Assembly: GCF_000011745.1 (NCBI RefSeq)
Contig: NC_007292.1
Coordinates: forward strand, 727,655 to 791,654
DNA from: Candidatus Blochmanniella pennsylvanica str. BPEN
GTDB taxonomy: Bacteria; Pseudomonadota; Gammaproteobacteria; Enterobacterales; Enterobacteriaceae
Direction of reading: 5' to 3'
Length of the DNA stretch: 64,000 bases
Numbering within the stretch: position 1 is the stretch's first letter; each line of letters starts with the position of its first letter. The notes below the pieces were generated by a model that was not told the DNA's origin, ran no database searches, and was given only the letters and a program-made list of their open reading frames with translations. The translations under genes and the position numbers were made by a program. This document shows, in pieces, positions 41,243 to 52,833 of this stretch.

Positions 41243-41842
41243 ATGATACATGATTATCATATTACTCATTTTTTAATAAGCGTACCTGCAGTTTACTGTT
41301 TACCTAATGAAAAAATAGGTATGGAGGTAGCTTTTGTTGGTTATTCTAATAGCGGAAAATCTAGCGCTATTAATGCGTTAACTTATCAAAAGAAATTGAC
41401 TAAAGTAAGTAAAACACCGGGATGCACACAACTTATTAATTTATTTGAGGTCAGCCCGGGTATTCGTCTGATTGATTTTCCTGGCTATGGTTATGCTAAG
41501 AAGACGAAAAAAAGAAAAAACTACTGGCATGACGTGATATGTGAATACTTAAAAAAAAGAAAAAATTTAAAAGGATTGATATTAATGATGGATATTAGGC
41601 ATCCAATAAAGGATTTAGATCAAAAAACAATTGAAAGCGCTCTTTCCGTAGATGTTCCTGTTTTTACTTTATTGAGCAAATCAGATAAAATTTCTAGAAA
41701 TATTTTGCAAGTTACATCTAAAAAAATAATACATGATATGAAGATGATGTTTGAAACGCATATACAAGTCGAACCTTTTTCTGTTGTCAAAAAATATGGA
41801 ATACACTCATTAAAAAGAGTCCTTAATAATTGGTTAAGATAA
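41243..41842 (+). CDS. engB: Ribosome biogenesis GTPase YihA/EngB
   Basis: Essential GTPase for large-subunit assembly. The 199 residues carry G1 GYSNSGKSS (33-41), G2/G3 region TPGCTQLINLF and DFPGYGYAK, G4 TLLSKSDK and the C-terminal EPFSVVKKYGI. E. coli has GRSNAGKSS in G1. It faces polA, the same convergent arrangement as in E. coli; the spot 42 RNA gene between them was not recognised. Confidence 0.96.
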   Translation: MIHDYHITHFLISVPAVYCLPNEKIGMEVAFVGYSNSGKSSAINALTYQKKLTKVSKTPGCTQLINLFEVSPGIRLIDFPGYGYAKKTKKRKNYWHDVICEYLKKRKNLKGLILMMDIRHPIKDLDQKTIESALSVDVPVFTLLSKSDKISRNILQVTSKKIIHDMKMMFETHIQVEPFSVVKKYGIHSLKRVLNNWLR

Positions 41843-41988
41843 TATATTTTTAAGATTCATCATATCCTTTCTGTATATATATCTCAAAACATACGATTTT
41901 TATATATATAAATACATTATTTCAATTAATTGTTATTAATCATGTACTTATTATATAATAATATATTAACCTAACATAAATTGATATA

Positions 41989-44799
41989 TTAATGTGCTTG
42001 CTCCCAATTCTTTCCAATACCAACATCTACTTTTAGTGGTACGTCCATAATAAAACATTCTTCCATTAGTTTTTTTATTTTTTTTACAACAGGGTCTACA
42101 ATATCGTTGTGTACTTCAAATACTAATTCGTCATGTACTTGCATAATGATACGCGCTGGAATTTCATCTTTTTGTAACCAATTATCAATAGATATCATTG
42201 CTTTTTTAATAATGTCAGCGGCGCTCCCTTGCATAGGAGCATTAATCGCTGCTCTTTCAGCGCCTTTTTTTTGAAGAATGTTAGCAGAATAAATATCTGG
42301 TAAATATAACCTTCTTCCGTCTAGTGTAGATACATAACCATATTTATTAGCATGCTCTCGAATATGTTGCATATATTTCATAACACCAGGATAACGATTA
42401 AAATAACGATCTACATATTTTTGAGCTTCCTTACATGTTACTGATAATTGACGTGCTAATCCAAATGCGCTCATTCCATAAATTAATCCAAAATTAATAG
42501 TTTTAGCTCGTTGTCTTTGTTCATCGGTAACCAAGTGTAATGCAGTAACAAAGATTTCAGAAGCTGTTGCAGTATGAATATCTTTTTCAGAAAGAAAATC
42601 ATTGATTAATTCGATATCTTGAGAAAGATGCGCCATAATTCTTAATTCTATTTGGGAATAATCAGCTGCTACAATTAAAAAATTTTTTGGAGCAATAAAA
42701 GCCTGACGTATTTTCCTTCCATCGTAATTTCTATTTGGAATATTTTGTAAATTAGGACTAGTAGAAGAAAGACGTCCCGTAGAAGTTCTAGTTTGATTAT
42801 ATGAGGTGTGCACCCTATTTGATTTTTTATTAATCATAGCGATTAATTTATTAATGTAAGTAGATTGCAATTTAGATAAAGCACGGTACTGCAAAATGAT
42901 TCTTGGCATTGAATATTTTTTTGATAATTTTTTCAATACTTCTTCATTAGTGGAAGGAGCCCCTTTAGGTGTTTTTTTTAAAATTGGCAATTTTTGTTGA
43001 TTATATAATATTTCTTGTAATTGTTTAGTTGAAGCAAGATTAAAAGGTGTGCCTACTAATTGATACGCTTCTAGCTCTAATGCATGAAGCCGATAATCTA
43101 ACTCTACCGCATGTGTATTAAGTAGTTTTTTATCAATTAATACACCATAATTTTCAATGCGCGATAAAATAGATATTAGAGGCATTTCTACTTCTTCAAA
43201 TATTTTTTTTAATTTGTTATTTGCTTCTATCTTCGGCCATAAAGTATGGTGTAGATTAAATAGGGATTTGATAAACTTAGCAGCATATAGAGATTGTAAT
43301 TGTATATTTTGTAGATCTGAAAGTATATTATTTTCATTATAATTATCATAATTTTTTTTAAAATTTGTAACAACGTTAAACGTATCTTTATCTAAAAAAT
43401 TTTTAATATCATGATAATTAGCAGTACCATACAATATATATAATTCCAATATAACATCAAACGCCATGCCAGCTAAGTTTATATTATAACGCTTTAAGAT
43501 AGAATAACTAAATTTTAAATGTTGGCCTACTTTTTTTATTTTTTCATTTTCTAAAGTTGGTTGCAAAATTGATAATATTTCTTCAAGATATAAAAAATTC
43601 TGATGATTATTAATTGAATCAGTTTTTATAGGAATATACGCGCTTTCTTTAGTATCTATAGATAAACATATACTTATGATATTGGCTGTAGCAACATTAA
43701 ATACATCTGTATGTATACTAAATATAAAAAATTTGGATTCGTCAATTTTTTCAATCCAATTAAAAAGCATTTCAGTATTACATATTATTTTGATAATTTT
43801 TTTTTCTTTGGAATAATCTGATAATAAATTATTTTTTTGAAACAAAAGCGTATTATTTAACCGTCGGTGTGATGGTACATGTTTCAAATGATGATATTTA
43901 TTCAGCCATGTTCCTGATTGTAAATCTATTAACCAATTTTTAAATTCATACTCTGTAAATAATAATTGCAAAGTGTTAATATTTAACTGTTGTATTAGCA
44001 ATTGATAATCGGATATATTTAAAGATACATCTGTTTTAATAGTCGTTAATTTATAAGAAAGAAATGCTACTTCTTTATTGGCTTGTAATGTGTTTTGTAT
44101 CGCTCTAGCGCCGCGTAAACCTAAATTTAATAGACTAATTTTATCTAAATGATCATATAATAATTTTAAATTACCTATTTTATTTAATAAAATCTGAGCA
44201 GTTTTTTTTCCTATTCCAGGCACTCCAGGAATGTTATCAGAACGATCTCCTATTAATGCTAAATAATCAGCTATTAGAGTTGGTGGTACTCCAAACTGTT
44301 TTTCTACTTCTTTAGGAGTAAAAATAATATTCGACATAGTATTAATAAGAGTTATTTGAGATGATACTATTTGAGCCATATCCTTATCTCCCGTGCTAAT
44401 TAACACAGAATTTCCTGATCGCGCACAAGATATAGCTAATGTGCCTATCACATCATCTGCTTCTACGTCGGGCACCTTAAGAATTGATAACCCCATGGCC
44501 TGTATTATTTCACATAATGGATCAATTTGAGTATATAAATGCTTAGGGGTTTTCATACGATTAGCTTTATATTTTTCAAATAAATTGTTACGAAAGGTTT
44601 TTCCCATGGCATCAAAAACAACCACCATGTGAGTAGGTTGATATCGTATCAATAGACTTTTAATCATATTGATTACTCCATATATTACCCACACTGGCTT
44701 TCCATCACTAGTGATCAATTCTGGAAACGCATGATACGCACGGTGTATATAACAAGATCCATCCACTAAAATTATCGGATTATTTATAATTGTAATCAT
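41989..44799 (-). CDS. polA: DNA polymerase I with an inactive proofreading domain
   Basis: Repair and Okazaki-fragment polymerase; 936 residues (E. coli 928). The 5'-nuclease domain is intact (LVDGSCYIHRAYHAFP, STGDKDMAQ, GDRSDNIPGVPGIGKKTA), as is the polymerase domain (ADYSQIELRIMAHLS, INFGLIYGMSAFGLARQL, MQVHDELVFEV). In the 3'-5' exonuclease domain the E. coli metal ligands Asp355 and Glu357 correspond to Ser361 and His363 (FSIHTD), and Asp501 to Phe509 (YAAKF). Only the Asp424 equivalent, Asp448 (AFDVIL), remains. Proofreading is therefore almost certainly lost although the domain is kept as scaffold. Confidence 0.97.
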   Translation of the reverse strand: MITIINNPIILVDGSCYIHRAYHAFPELITSDGKPVWVIYGVINMIKSLLIRYQPTHMVVVFDAMGKTFRNNLFEKYKANRMKTPKHLYTQIDPLCEIIQAMGLSILKVPDVEADDVIGTLAISCARSGNSVLISTGDKDMAQIVSSQITLINTMSNIIFTPKEVEKQFGVPPTLIADYLALIGDRSDNIPGVPGIGKKTAQILLNKIGNLKLLYDHLDKISLLNLGLRGARAIQNTLQANKEVAFLSYKLTTIKTDVSLNISDYQLLIQQLNINTLQLLFTEYEFKNWLIDLQSGTWLNKYHHLKHVPSHRRLNNTLLFQKNNLLSDYSKEKKIIKIICNTEMLFNWIEKIDESKFFIFSIHTDVFNVATANIISICLSIDTKESAYIPIKTDSINNHQNFLYLEEILSILQPTLENEKIKKVGQHLKFSYSILKRYNINLAGMAFDVILELYILYGTANYHDIKNFLDKDTFNVVTNFKKNYDNYNENNILSDLQNIQLQSLYAAKFIKSLFNLHHTLWPKIEANNKLKKIFEEVEMPLISILSRIENYGVLIDKKLLNTHAVELDYRLHALELEAYQLVGTPFNLASTKQLQEILYNQQKLPILKKTPKGAPSTNEEVLKKLSKKYSMPRIILQYRALSKLQSTYINKLIAMINKKSNRVHTSYNQTRTSTGRLSSTSPNLQNIPNRNYDGRKIRQAFIAPKNFLIVAADYSQIELRIMAHLSQDIELINDFLSEKDIHTATASEIFVTALHLVTDEQRQRAKTINFGLIYGMSAFGLARQLSVTCKEAQKYVDRYFNRYPGVMKYMQHIREHANKYGYVSTLDGRRLYLPDIYSANILQKKGAERAAINAPMQGSAADIIKKAMISIDNWLQKDEIPARIIMQVHDELVFEVHNDIVDPVVKKIKKLMEECFIMDVPLKVDVGIGKNWEQAH

Positions 44800-44993
44800 A
44801 ATGACATTATATATGACTTAATCTTACAGAAAAGACAAGAGAATACTAGACTATTGCTTAGTAAAACTATTAACTATAAGGCTATTATAAACAACAAAAT
44901 AATAAAATCAATGCAGTCATTGCGTAAAATAATTTCAATAAAAAATAGAATACTTGCATATACCAGTATGATGATATTATGAATATACAAAAA

Positions 44994-45623
44994 TTACGTT
45001 TTATCTATAAGTAAATTTAACAACTCACAAAATTGTTTTATATAAGCATTAACTGATGATATATCTAACTTCTCGTTTTTTATCATATATTTCCCATTGA
45101 TAAATATTGATGGTACTCCTCTCAAACGAAAATTTATTGCTGCTTGTTCCTGATCTAAAATTAAAGATTTCACTAATACGCTATCCCAAGCAACATCAAA
45201 TTTTTCTGCATTAACACCAGATTTAATAAATATTTCACGAATATCTTCTACAGTATGAATAGATTGTTGTTTTTGTATCGCTGTAAATAATATAGGGCTG
45301 ATTCTATCTTCTATTCTTAATGCTATTGCTACAGCCCAAGCATGTGTCAATTGTTTTCCTAAATTACCTAGAAAATTCACATGATATTTATAAAAATTTA
45401 TATTTTTAGGCAATGCTTGTTCTATATTATATGAAATATGATAAATTTCTTCGAATTGATAGCAATGTGGACAGTAAAAAGAAAAAAATTCCAATAATTG
45501 AGGTGCATTGTGAATAGGTTTATTTAATCGAATGTATTGCCTGCCTTCTATAATTGCAGATGCAATGCTTTTACATGAAAATATCAAATGAATTACTATC
45601 CAAATAAGATGCAATTTTTTCAT
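44994..45623 (-). CDS. dsbA: Thiol:disulfide interchange protein DsbA
   Basis: Periplasmic oxidant that introduces disulfides into exported proteins. The 209 residues match E. coli (208). A signal peptide (about residues 1-23, cleavage after SIASA) precedes the thioredoxin fold with CPHC at 51-54 and the cis-proline loop RGVPSIFINGKY. Its partner DsbB is not in the window. It lies upstream of polA in the same direction, as in E. coli. Confidence 0.96.
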   Translation of the reverse strand: MKKLHLIWIVIHLIFSCKSIASAIIEGRQYIRLNKPIHNAPQLLEFFSFYCPHCYQFEEIYHISYNIEQALPKNINFYKYHVNFLGNLGKQLTHAWAVAIALRIEDRISPILFTAIQKQQSIHTVEDIREIFIKSGVNAEKFDVAWDSVLVKSLILDQEQAAINFRLRGVPSIFINGKYMIKNEKLDISSVNAYIKQFCELLNLLIDKT

Positions 45624-46249
45624 ACCCCCCTCCTAATATATACATAAATATTTCATATAAAAATATAAATATTGTAATATTATGATAGAATACTGTTCTG
45701 AATTAGTTAATATTAAAATTAATTTAATTATTGATGTTCGTTTTAGTTATAGTATGTTACAAAATGTGTAACATACATGTAAATTTATGTGATTGTTACG
45801 AGTTAACAGAGTATTTGATTGTTGTATCAAAGTAGGTATAGATAATGATTAAATAAAAAATATTTCCATCTGTTTAAGTATAATTGTTAGTCATAAAATA
45901 TTTTTATATGGCATATAGTATTATTGAATATGCTTATATTATATAAAAATTTACATTAAAACTATTTAATATATATGTATAGTATAGATATTTTTCATGG
46001 TTACAATATGTCATTACAAACGTGTTTATAGTGTTTATACTTAAAAAGAAAGTTAATAATTGTCTGTCGTTATTAACAAAGGTCTTAATATAAATTTTTT
46101 TAATATAGAAACAATGTATGCGATGATTTATTGATAATACATTGTATTATGTCTCTTTGTTTTTATTGTAAAACATCCATCATACTACTATGTGTTTAAT
46201 TTTGTGCATCTTACTTAATTATATTATTTTTTATTGTAAAATATTATGT
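45624..46249. other. ubiD-dsbA gap
   Basis: AT-rich, no gene; contains the 10-bp hairpin at 45752-45776. Confidence 0.5.
45752..45776. terminator. Terminator-like hairpin between ubiD and dsbA
   Basis: A 10-bp perfect stem (GTATGTTACA at 45752-45761, complement at 45767-45776) with a 5-base loop. It is 475 bases past ubiD, which is far for a terminator, and about 130 bases before dsbA. Confidence 0.35.
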
Positions 46250-47713
46250 CTATATGTCTAGTTTATCCCAAATACTATCAATATAATGTCGTACCGTATC
46301 GTGCATTTTAATTGGAATACCCCATTCTCTTTCAGTTTCCCCGGGCCATTTATTTGTTGCATCCATACCTATTTTAGAGCCTAAACCAGAAATAGGACTA
46401 GAGAAATCAAGATAATCAATTGGGGTATTTTTTACTATTATAGTATCTCGATCAGGCTCCATGCGTGTAGTTATCGCCCATACTACATCATTCCAATCCC
46501 GAGCATTAATATCGTCGTCACATACGATAATAAATTTAGTATACATAAATTGTTTCAAAAAAGACCATATTCCAAAAATTATACGTTTAGCATGTCCAAT
46601 ATATTGTTTTTTTATAGTTACAATAGCTAATCTATATGAGCAACCTTCAGGAGGTAAATAAAAATCTGTAATTTCTGGGAATTGCTTTTGTATGATAGGG
46701 ATGAACATTTCATTCATTGCCATTCCAAGAATTGCAGGTTCATCTGGTGGACGACCAGTATACGTAGAAAGATAAATTGGATTGTTCCGTTGTGTAATAT
46801 GGGTAATAGTGCATACTGGAAATTTAGCAGTAGTATTGTAATATCCTGTATGATCTCCAAAGGGGCCTTCTATTGCTGTCTCATCTCGTTCTAAATACCC
46901 TTCCAATACAATTTCAGAATTAGCTGGAACGTCTAAGTCGCATGAAATACATTTAATTACTTCAGTTCTACAACCTCTTAGTAAACCAGAAAAAGCATAT
47001 TCTGATAGTGTATCAGGAATGGGAACTACTGCTCCTATTAAAGTAGCTGGATCAGCGCCTAATGCTACAGTAATTGGAAATCTTCTCTCTGAAGTATTTT
47101 TATGCCATTCTTGAAAATCTAATGCACCGCCACGATGAGATAACCATCTCATAATGATTTTGTTTTTAGATAGTACTTGTTGACGATAAATTCCAAGATT
47201 TTGTCGTTTACTTTTCAGACCACGCGTTATCGTGATACCCCAAGTAATTACAGGAGATACGTCTTGAGGCCAGCAACGCATTATTGGCATATGTGTGATA
47301 TCTACATCTTGATTGCACCAAACATTTTCTTGGCATGGAGCTGTACTGACGCGCTTAATAGGCATATGTAGGATATGACGAAAATGAGGTATTTTAGAAA
47401 AAAAATCATGCACTCCTGTCGGTAATTCAGGTTCTCTTAAAAAGGCAAGTAATTTTCCAACATCACGCAAAGATAAGATGCTTTCTTTTCCCATTCCTAA
47501 AGCTATTCTATTAGGAGTACCAAATAAATTACAAAGAACAGGTATTGTATATCCTGTAGGATTTTCAAAAAAAAGCGCTGGTCCTCCAGATTTAATAGTG
47601 CGATCAGCAATTTCTGTTATTTCCAAATCAGGATTAATAGGAAATTTAATTCTTTTTAAGTCTCCCCTATGTTCTAATATTTTTATAAAATCACGTAAAT
47701 CTTTATATTTCAT
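46250..47713 (-). CDS. ubiD: 3-octaprenyl-4-hydroxybenzoate decarboxylase
   Basis: Prenyl-FMN dependent decarboxylase of ubiquinone synthesis; the flavin comes from UbiX, not seen here. The 487 residues match E. coli (497). Conserved: [10 protein letters not shown] at the N-terminus, the active-site stretch [15 protein letters not shown], and [17 protein letters not shown] near the C-terminus. It lies downstream of ubiB; tat genes and rfaH that separate the two in E. coli have gone. Confidence 0.97.
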   Translation of the reverse strand: MKYKDLRDFIKILEHRGDLKRIKFPINPDLEITEIADRTIKSGGPALFFENPTGYTIPVLCNLFGTPNRIALGMGKESILSLRDVGKLLAFLREPELPTGVHDFFSKIPHFRHILHMPIKRVSTAPCQENVWCNQDVDITHMPIMRCWPQDVSPVITWGITITRGLKSKRQNLGIYRQQVLSKNKIIMRWLSHRGGALDFQEWHKNTSERRFPITVALGADPATLIGAVVPIPDTLSEYAFSGLLRGCRTEVIKCISCDLDVPANSEIVLEGYLERDETAIEGPFGDHTGYYNTTAKFPVCTITHITQRNNPIYLSTYTGRPPDEPAILGMAMNEMFIPIIQKQFPEITDFYLPPEGCSYRLAIVTIKKQYIGHAKRIIFGIWSFLKQFMYTKFIIVCDDDINARDWNDVVWAITTRMEPDRDTIIVKNTPIDYLDFSSPISGLGSKIGMDATNKWPGETEREWGIPIKMHDTVRHYIDSIWDKLDI

Positions 47714-47920
47714 AACTTGTTAATGATCATTAAATGTTGTTGTGATTCAATAATATTACAAAATATCGTATAATTATCATTAAGTACAGTTTTAAAGTTA
47801 TGATTGAATTAATTGATATTATTATATTTCAGAATTCATTTAATATAAAATGTTTCGTTGAATTGTTCAAATAAACTTGTATTAGAAAATAAAATTCAAT
47901 TAAATAGTAATAGTATATTG

Positions 47921-49561
47921 TTATTGTATGATACGTTTCCAACCTATTGTCCAAATAAAGATTCCAATTACAAATAAAAAAATAGAAAAAATTTTTAAAT
48001 ATTTATCCTGTATATACAAAAAAATACTGCTGGTAACTAATGTTGCACCAACACCGAATAAAAATAACGCTTGACCATGATTAGTTCGCTGAGTTCTTAA
48101 TTCTCTTATTAATATTTCTATTTTTTTTTGTAACATACAAGAACGTTTAAATTCATGAGATAATAAATTCGGTAATTCTGGTATTTTATCGATCCAATGA
48201 GGTATCTTGTCTTTTAAAGCACATATTGTTGTTGACAATTTTAATTGGTCCCGCATCCATCTTTCTAAAAAAGGTTGAGCAGATTTCCAAAGATTTAGAT
48301 TTGGATATAATTGTCTAACTATTCCTTCGATGTACAATAAAGTTTTTTGTAATAAAATTAATTGGGGTTGTATTTCCATATTAAAATATCGTGCAGTATT
48401 AAATAAGTACAACAATATTTTACTAAAAGGAATTTTTTCTAACGGTTGTTCAAAAATTGGTTCAAATACTGTTCTCATAGCACATTCAAAATCTTCAATG
48501 TTGGTATCCAAAGGTATCCAACCTGAATCAAGATGCAATTCAGCTATTTTACGATAATCATGATTGAAAAATGCTATGAAATTTGCTGCTAAATAGTATT
48601 TATCTTTTTTATTTAAAGATCCTACAATGCCGCAATCAACACTAATATATTTTGGATTTCCTGGGTGTTTATAGCTAATAAAAATATTACCAGGATGCAT
48701 ATCTCCGTGAAAAAAACTATCTCGAAATACTTGAGTAAAAAATATTTCTATTCCACGTTCTGCTAATAATTTCATATTAGTTTTTTGTTTTTTAAGCGCA
48801 ACTAAATTATATACTGGTATACCATAGATACGCTCCATAACCATAACGTTTTCGCTACAAAAATCTACGTATACTTTGGGTATATATAATATTTGACTTT
48901 TTTTAAAATTTCTTCTCAATTGAATAGTATTCGCTGTTTCTTTTAGCAAATTGAGCTCATTAAAAAGAGTTTTTTCATATTCTGAAACAACTTCTGAGAA
49001 CTTAAATTTCCGTCCTTCTGGTAAAAATTTACAAATCCATTTGGCTAATCTATACATTAAACATATATCTATTTTAATAACAGGCAAAAGACCGGGTCGA
49101 ATAATTTTAATTACTATATCTTTATTGTTTTTTTTTAATCTGGCAGAATGTACCTGTGAAATAGATGCAGATGCTAATGGTATTTCTTGAAAATCTTTAA
49201 ACCATGTTTCTAATGAATTCCCGATAGCTCGTTCTATGCACATTTTAGCAATAATCCCATCGAAAGGCGCCACACGATCTTGTAGTATTGATAATTGATC
49301 TGCAACAGAATCTGGAAAGATATCGCGTCGAGTAGAAAGCATTTGCCCAAATTTAATCCATATTGGACCTAACTCCTGTAATGCTAAACGAAATCGTTCC
49401 CCTAAAGTTAGTTGAGAATGCTTATTTAAAACACGTAAAAGAAATCTACTACCTATTCTTAATGGAAAAATTAGTCGATGAGTAGGAACAAAATCACTTA
49501 GCCCATAATTTAATATTGTTTTAATTATAGAATACAGTCGACATAACTCATCAACAAGCAT
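47921..49561 (-). CDS. ubiB: Ubiquinone biosynthesis atypical kinase UbiB
   Basis: ADCK/ABC1-family protein required for ubiquinone synthesis, probably as an ATPase helping lipid precursors. The 546 residues equal E. coli. The family KxGQ motif lies in [13 protein letters not shown] (about 90-100), followed by [14 protein letters not shown] and [14 protein letters not shown]. Two C-terminal membrane helices (about 497-545) anchor it. Upstream lies ubiE, with ubiJ apparently lost from the spacer. Confidence 0.97.
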   Translation of the reverse strand: MLVDELCRLYSIIKTILNYGLSDFVPTHRLIFPLRIGSRFLLRVLNKHSQLTLGERFRLALQELGPIWIKFGQMLSTRRDIFPDSVADQLSILQDRVAPFDGIIAKMCIERAIGNSLETWFKDFQEIPLASASISQVHSARLKKNNKDIVIKIIRPGLLPVIKIDICLMYRLAKWICKFLPEGRKFKFSEVVSEYEKTLFNELNLLKETANTIQLRRNFKKSQILYIPKVYVDFCSENVMVMERIYGIPVYNLVALKKQKTNMKLLAERGIEIFFTQVFRDSFFHGDMHPGNIFISYKHPGNPKYISVDCGIVGSLNKKDKYYLAANFIAFFNHDYRKIAELHLDSGWIPLDTNIEDFECAMRTVFEPIFEQPLEKIPFSKILLYLFNTARYFNMEIQPQLILLQKTLLYIEGIVRQLYPNLNLWKSAQPFLERWMRDQLKLSTTICALKDKIPHWIDKIPELPNLLSHEFKRSCMLQKKIEILIRELRTQRTNHGQALFLFGVGATLVTSSIFLYIQDKYLKIFSIFLFVIGIFIWTIGWKRIIQ

Positions 49562-50150
49562 CAGATTGCCTATAATTTGTTTAAAATGATTAGGAAAATA
49601 TTCAGTTTTATATTTAAATAATACATCTTTATAAGGATTAATTTTAGTTCATTAGACTTATATCGTGTTCTTACTATCAAGTATAGTTACATGTAAACAT
49701 TTTTAATTAAAATGCGCTTTTTTCATAAAAATCTATAAAGTATGAGATAAAATTTCATCTGTTTGATAAAATATAAGTTTGATTGTAAGTATAACAAATA
49801 CTAATAATGTTAAAACTAGATACAAGTTTACACTATTTAATTAAATTTTAAGTTAATTAAACATCCTGGCTAATCTTAAAATGAATATACTCATCATCTA
49901 CTGTATTATAGGTTGTTCATTCACATAATATATAGTATCATTGTATATTCTATTTTTATCTAATTTGTTTTTTATAAATATAAAAATAAATAATTGTTTC
50001 TTACTAAGATATAAAATAGTTGAATATCATGGTTTTGTGTGCTCGAAATAAAATATCTTTACAGGATTTAATAAATATTCACGTTCTTGGCGATGTTAAC
50101 AAAATAATGACACTGTCTATTTTAATAATTCACTGAATATTAATATTTTT
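49562..50150. other. ubiE-ubiB spacer at the place of ubiJ
   Basis: In E. coli ubiJ (yigP, about 600 bases) fills this place. The 589-base spacer has no open frame on either strand that resembles UbiJ, so it is probably a fully decayed ubiJ. Confidence 0.5.
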
Positions 50151-50909
50151 TTAACATTTATAAGCGCAATGTAATACAGCAATCCCAAAAGTCATATTGA
50201 AATATTCAACATTGCTGAATCCTGTTCGTATTATCATGTTTTTTAAAGTTTCTTGATCTGGATGCATACGAATAGATTCTACAAGATAACGATAACTATT
50301 AATATCTTGAGTTATACATTTACCTATTTTAGGTAAAATATGAAATGAATATAAATCATATATTTTGTGCAATACTTTAAAATTAGGCACTCCGAAATCT
50401 AAAATTAATAATTTTCCTCTAGGTTTTAATACTCTATGTATTGAAAATAATGCTTGTTCTTTATTTGTAAAATTGCGTAATCCAAAAGAAACAGCAACGC
50501 AATCAAAAGTATTTTCAGAGAAAGGTAAAGCTTCAGCGTCAGCTTGTATATATATTACATTATTTAATATACCTAAATCGCGTAATTTTTTTTGCCCTAT
50601 ATGTAGCATGGAATCATTGATATCTGCTAGCACTACGATCCCTGTATTACCTACTAACCGGGAAAATTGAATACTTAAATCTCCAGTACCTCCAGCTAGA
50701 TCCAATACAATGCATCCAACATATACTTCGCTGCGATAAATCGTAAATCGTTTCCACATTCTATGTATTCCAAACGACATTAAATCATTCATTAAATCAT
50801 ACTGTGATGCTACAGTATGGAATACATTAGACACTAATGATGTTTTCTTATCTTTGTAAACATTTTGAAAACCAAAATGAGTCATTTCTTTTTCAGATTT
50901 ATTCTTCAT
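50151..50909 (-). CDS. ubiE: Ubiquinone/menaquinone C-methyltransferase
   Basis: SAM-dependent C-methylation in ubiquinone synthesis. The ATG at 50909 gives 252 residues (E. coli 251), beginning [14 protein letters not shown]. The frame continues 15 codons further up through several Met codons to a TTG, so the start is not certain. SAM motif [12 protein letters not shown], then [15 protein letters not shown] and [12 protein letters not shown] are conserved. First of the ubi genes, 112 bases after rmuC. Confidence 0.95.
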   Translation of the reverse strand: MKNKSEKEMTHFGFQNVYKDKKTSLVSNVFHTVASQYDLMNDLMSFGIHRMWKRFTIYRSEVYVGCIVLDLAGGTGDLSIQFSRLVGNTGIVVLADINDSMLHIGQKKLRDLGILNNVIYIQADAEALPFSENTFDCVAVSFGLRNFTNKEQALFSIHRVLKPRGKLLILDFGVPNFKVLHKIYDLYSFHILPKIGKCITQDINSYRYLVESIRMHPDQETLKNMIIRTGFSNVEYFNMTFGIAVLHCAYKC

Positions 50910-51021
50910 ATTCATCATTACCGTAATATTTATCATTACATTTCTATTCATCAAAAAATAATACTAATTTTACTAAAATAGTACTTTGATTTTATTAAGT
51001 CACATACTTTAATGTACTAAA

Positions 51022-52590
51022 TCAAGAATTTGATAAAGATTTATGACATATATTTTCAGTGATATTATCTTCACAATTAGATACATCGGAAGATTTTTTT
51101 TTTGTATCACATAAAAATATAGAATTCGGTGAAATCGCATTAGTAACAATTGGTTGTTTTATTTGCACTCCAAGCGCTCTAAAACCTTCCGCTTGACTTA
51201 TAATATTACCTTTTCCTTCAGAAAATTTATTCTTTGCTGCACTATAAACAACTTCTGCTTTATTTAGATAAAGACCAATTTTATTCAAGTCATCCATAAA
51301 CAACCGTAGTTTGTCATACAATCTGCCTGCTTTATCAGCAATTTTTTGAGCATGGCAGTTTTGATATTCATAACGCCATAAGTTATTAATAGTGCGCAAA
51401 GCTATTAACAATGTTGTAGGGCTAATTAACATAATATTACACCGCATAGCATCTGTTAATAATGATGCTTCTTTTTTGATAGCTAACATAAAAGCTGATT
51501 CAATAGGGACAAACATTAAAATATAATCTAATGTGTTCAATCCAAATAATTTTTGATAATCTTTTTTGCTTAATGATTTTATATGAGCACGCAATGAATG
51601 TACATGATCAGTGACAGCTAACCGTTGATCTTCTTCGCTATCGCTATTGAAATAACGTTCATAAGCCACTAGAGATACTTTAGAATCAATTATTACATCT
51701 TTACCATGAGGTAAATGTATAATTACATCAGGTTGCAATCTATTTCCATCAGTTTGTTTTATGCTGACTTGCACATGAAATTCATGACCTTCACGCATAC
51801 CAGAAGCTTCTAATGCACGAGTTAAAATTATCTCTCCCCAACTTCCTTGTGTTTTATTGTTTCCTTTTAGTGCTTGTGTTAGATTAATAGTTTCTTGAGT
51901 AATTTTTGCATTCAATTGATGTAAATTACGAATTTCATATGTCAAGGTATGTCTCGATTGTTCTTCTTTTGAGAAATTATTTTGAATTTGACTTTTAAAT
52001 CCTTCTAACTGTTCTTTTAATGGATATAACGTTCTCTCAAGAGTTATTCGATTTTGTTGGTCTATCTTACGTCCGTTTTGCTCAAAAATACGATTTGCCA
52101 AATTTTCAAATTGCATAGTTAATCGGGTTTCACTATTGGTGAACAACTTCTGTTTTTCTTCTGTTGCTAATTTGTATTCTTCTAAACGAATATTTAATTC
52201 TTGTATTTTTAATTCTTGAGAATGATTTAAATTTAATTGTACATGTAATTCATTATTTAGTTTTTCGCATTTTTGATGATAATGATTTAGTAATTTTAAA
52301 CGCTCTTCGGCAGTGGATAATTTACCATACAGTTCATATATCACTTGAGATTTTTTTTGCAATTTCTGTTCAATATTATAACGTAAAGCAGACTCATTTT
52401 TTAAATTTTGTGCAGTTACACATAAAGCATTTTCATGAGATGCATAAGCATTATTATATTTTTTTATATACCGTTTGCTTATAATCTTAAAAAATATTCC
52501 AGATATTAAGAAACCTGCGAATATGCTAATTATGTTATACAAATAAAATAAAGTAATTGGCATAGATTCTCTGTCATAAAATATATTCAT
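51022..52590 (-). CDS. rmuC: RmuC-family DNA recombination protein
   Basis: The 522 residues compare with 475 in E. coli. An N-terminal membrane helix (about residues 10-35) is followed by a long coiled coil (about 50-220, Glu/Leu/Gln-rich) and the conserved nuclease-like domain: GNNKTQGSWGEIILTRALEA, QPDVIIHLPHGKDVIIDSKVSL, MFVPIESAF, SPTTLLIALRTINNLWRYE. Known from E. coli to limit inversions at short repeats. It lies between udp and ubiE, the E. coli order. Confidence 0.95.
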   Translation of the reverse strand: MNIFYDRESMPITLFYLYNIISIFAGFLISGIFFKIISKRYIKKYNNAYASHENALCVTAQNLKNESALRYNIEQKLQKKSQVIYELYGKLSTAEERLKLLNHYHQKCEKLNNELHVQLNLNHSQELKIQELNIRLEEYKLATEEKQKLFTNSETRLTMQFENLANRIFEQNGRKIDQQNRITLERTLYPLKEQLEGFKSQIQNNFSKEEQSRHTLTYEIRNLHQLNAKITQETINLTQALKGNNKTQGSWGEIILTRALEASGMREGHEFHVQVSIKQTDGNRLQPDVIIHLPHGKDVIIDSKVSLVAYERYFNSDSEEDQRLAVTDHVHSLRAHIKSLSKKDYQKLFGLNTLDYILMFVPIESAFMLAIKKEASLLTDAMRCNIMLISPTTLLIALRTINNLWRYEYQNCHAQKIADKAGRLYDKLRLFMDDLNKIGLYLNKAEVVYSAAKNKFSEGKGNIISQAEGFRALGVQIKQPIVTNAISPNSIFLCDTKKKSSDVSNCEDNITENICHKSLSNS

Positions 52591-52833
52591 AAATAATCTT
52601 TATAATAATTACTTATTATTAATCATTATATACAACGTATCAATAGTGTAGGAATATAAATAGACGTAGGTCTTATATCATATTAATGAATAACATGTTA
52701 TTTAGACAATACAGCATGCTAAATTCCATTCTCGATTCTTTTATTTAAAAAATAATATGTTATTTTAAAATTTTTTGTCAATGACTGAATATTATTGAAA
52801 TGAATAAAAAGATTTAAAAAATAATGATTAATA

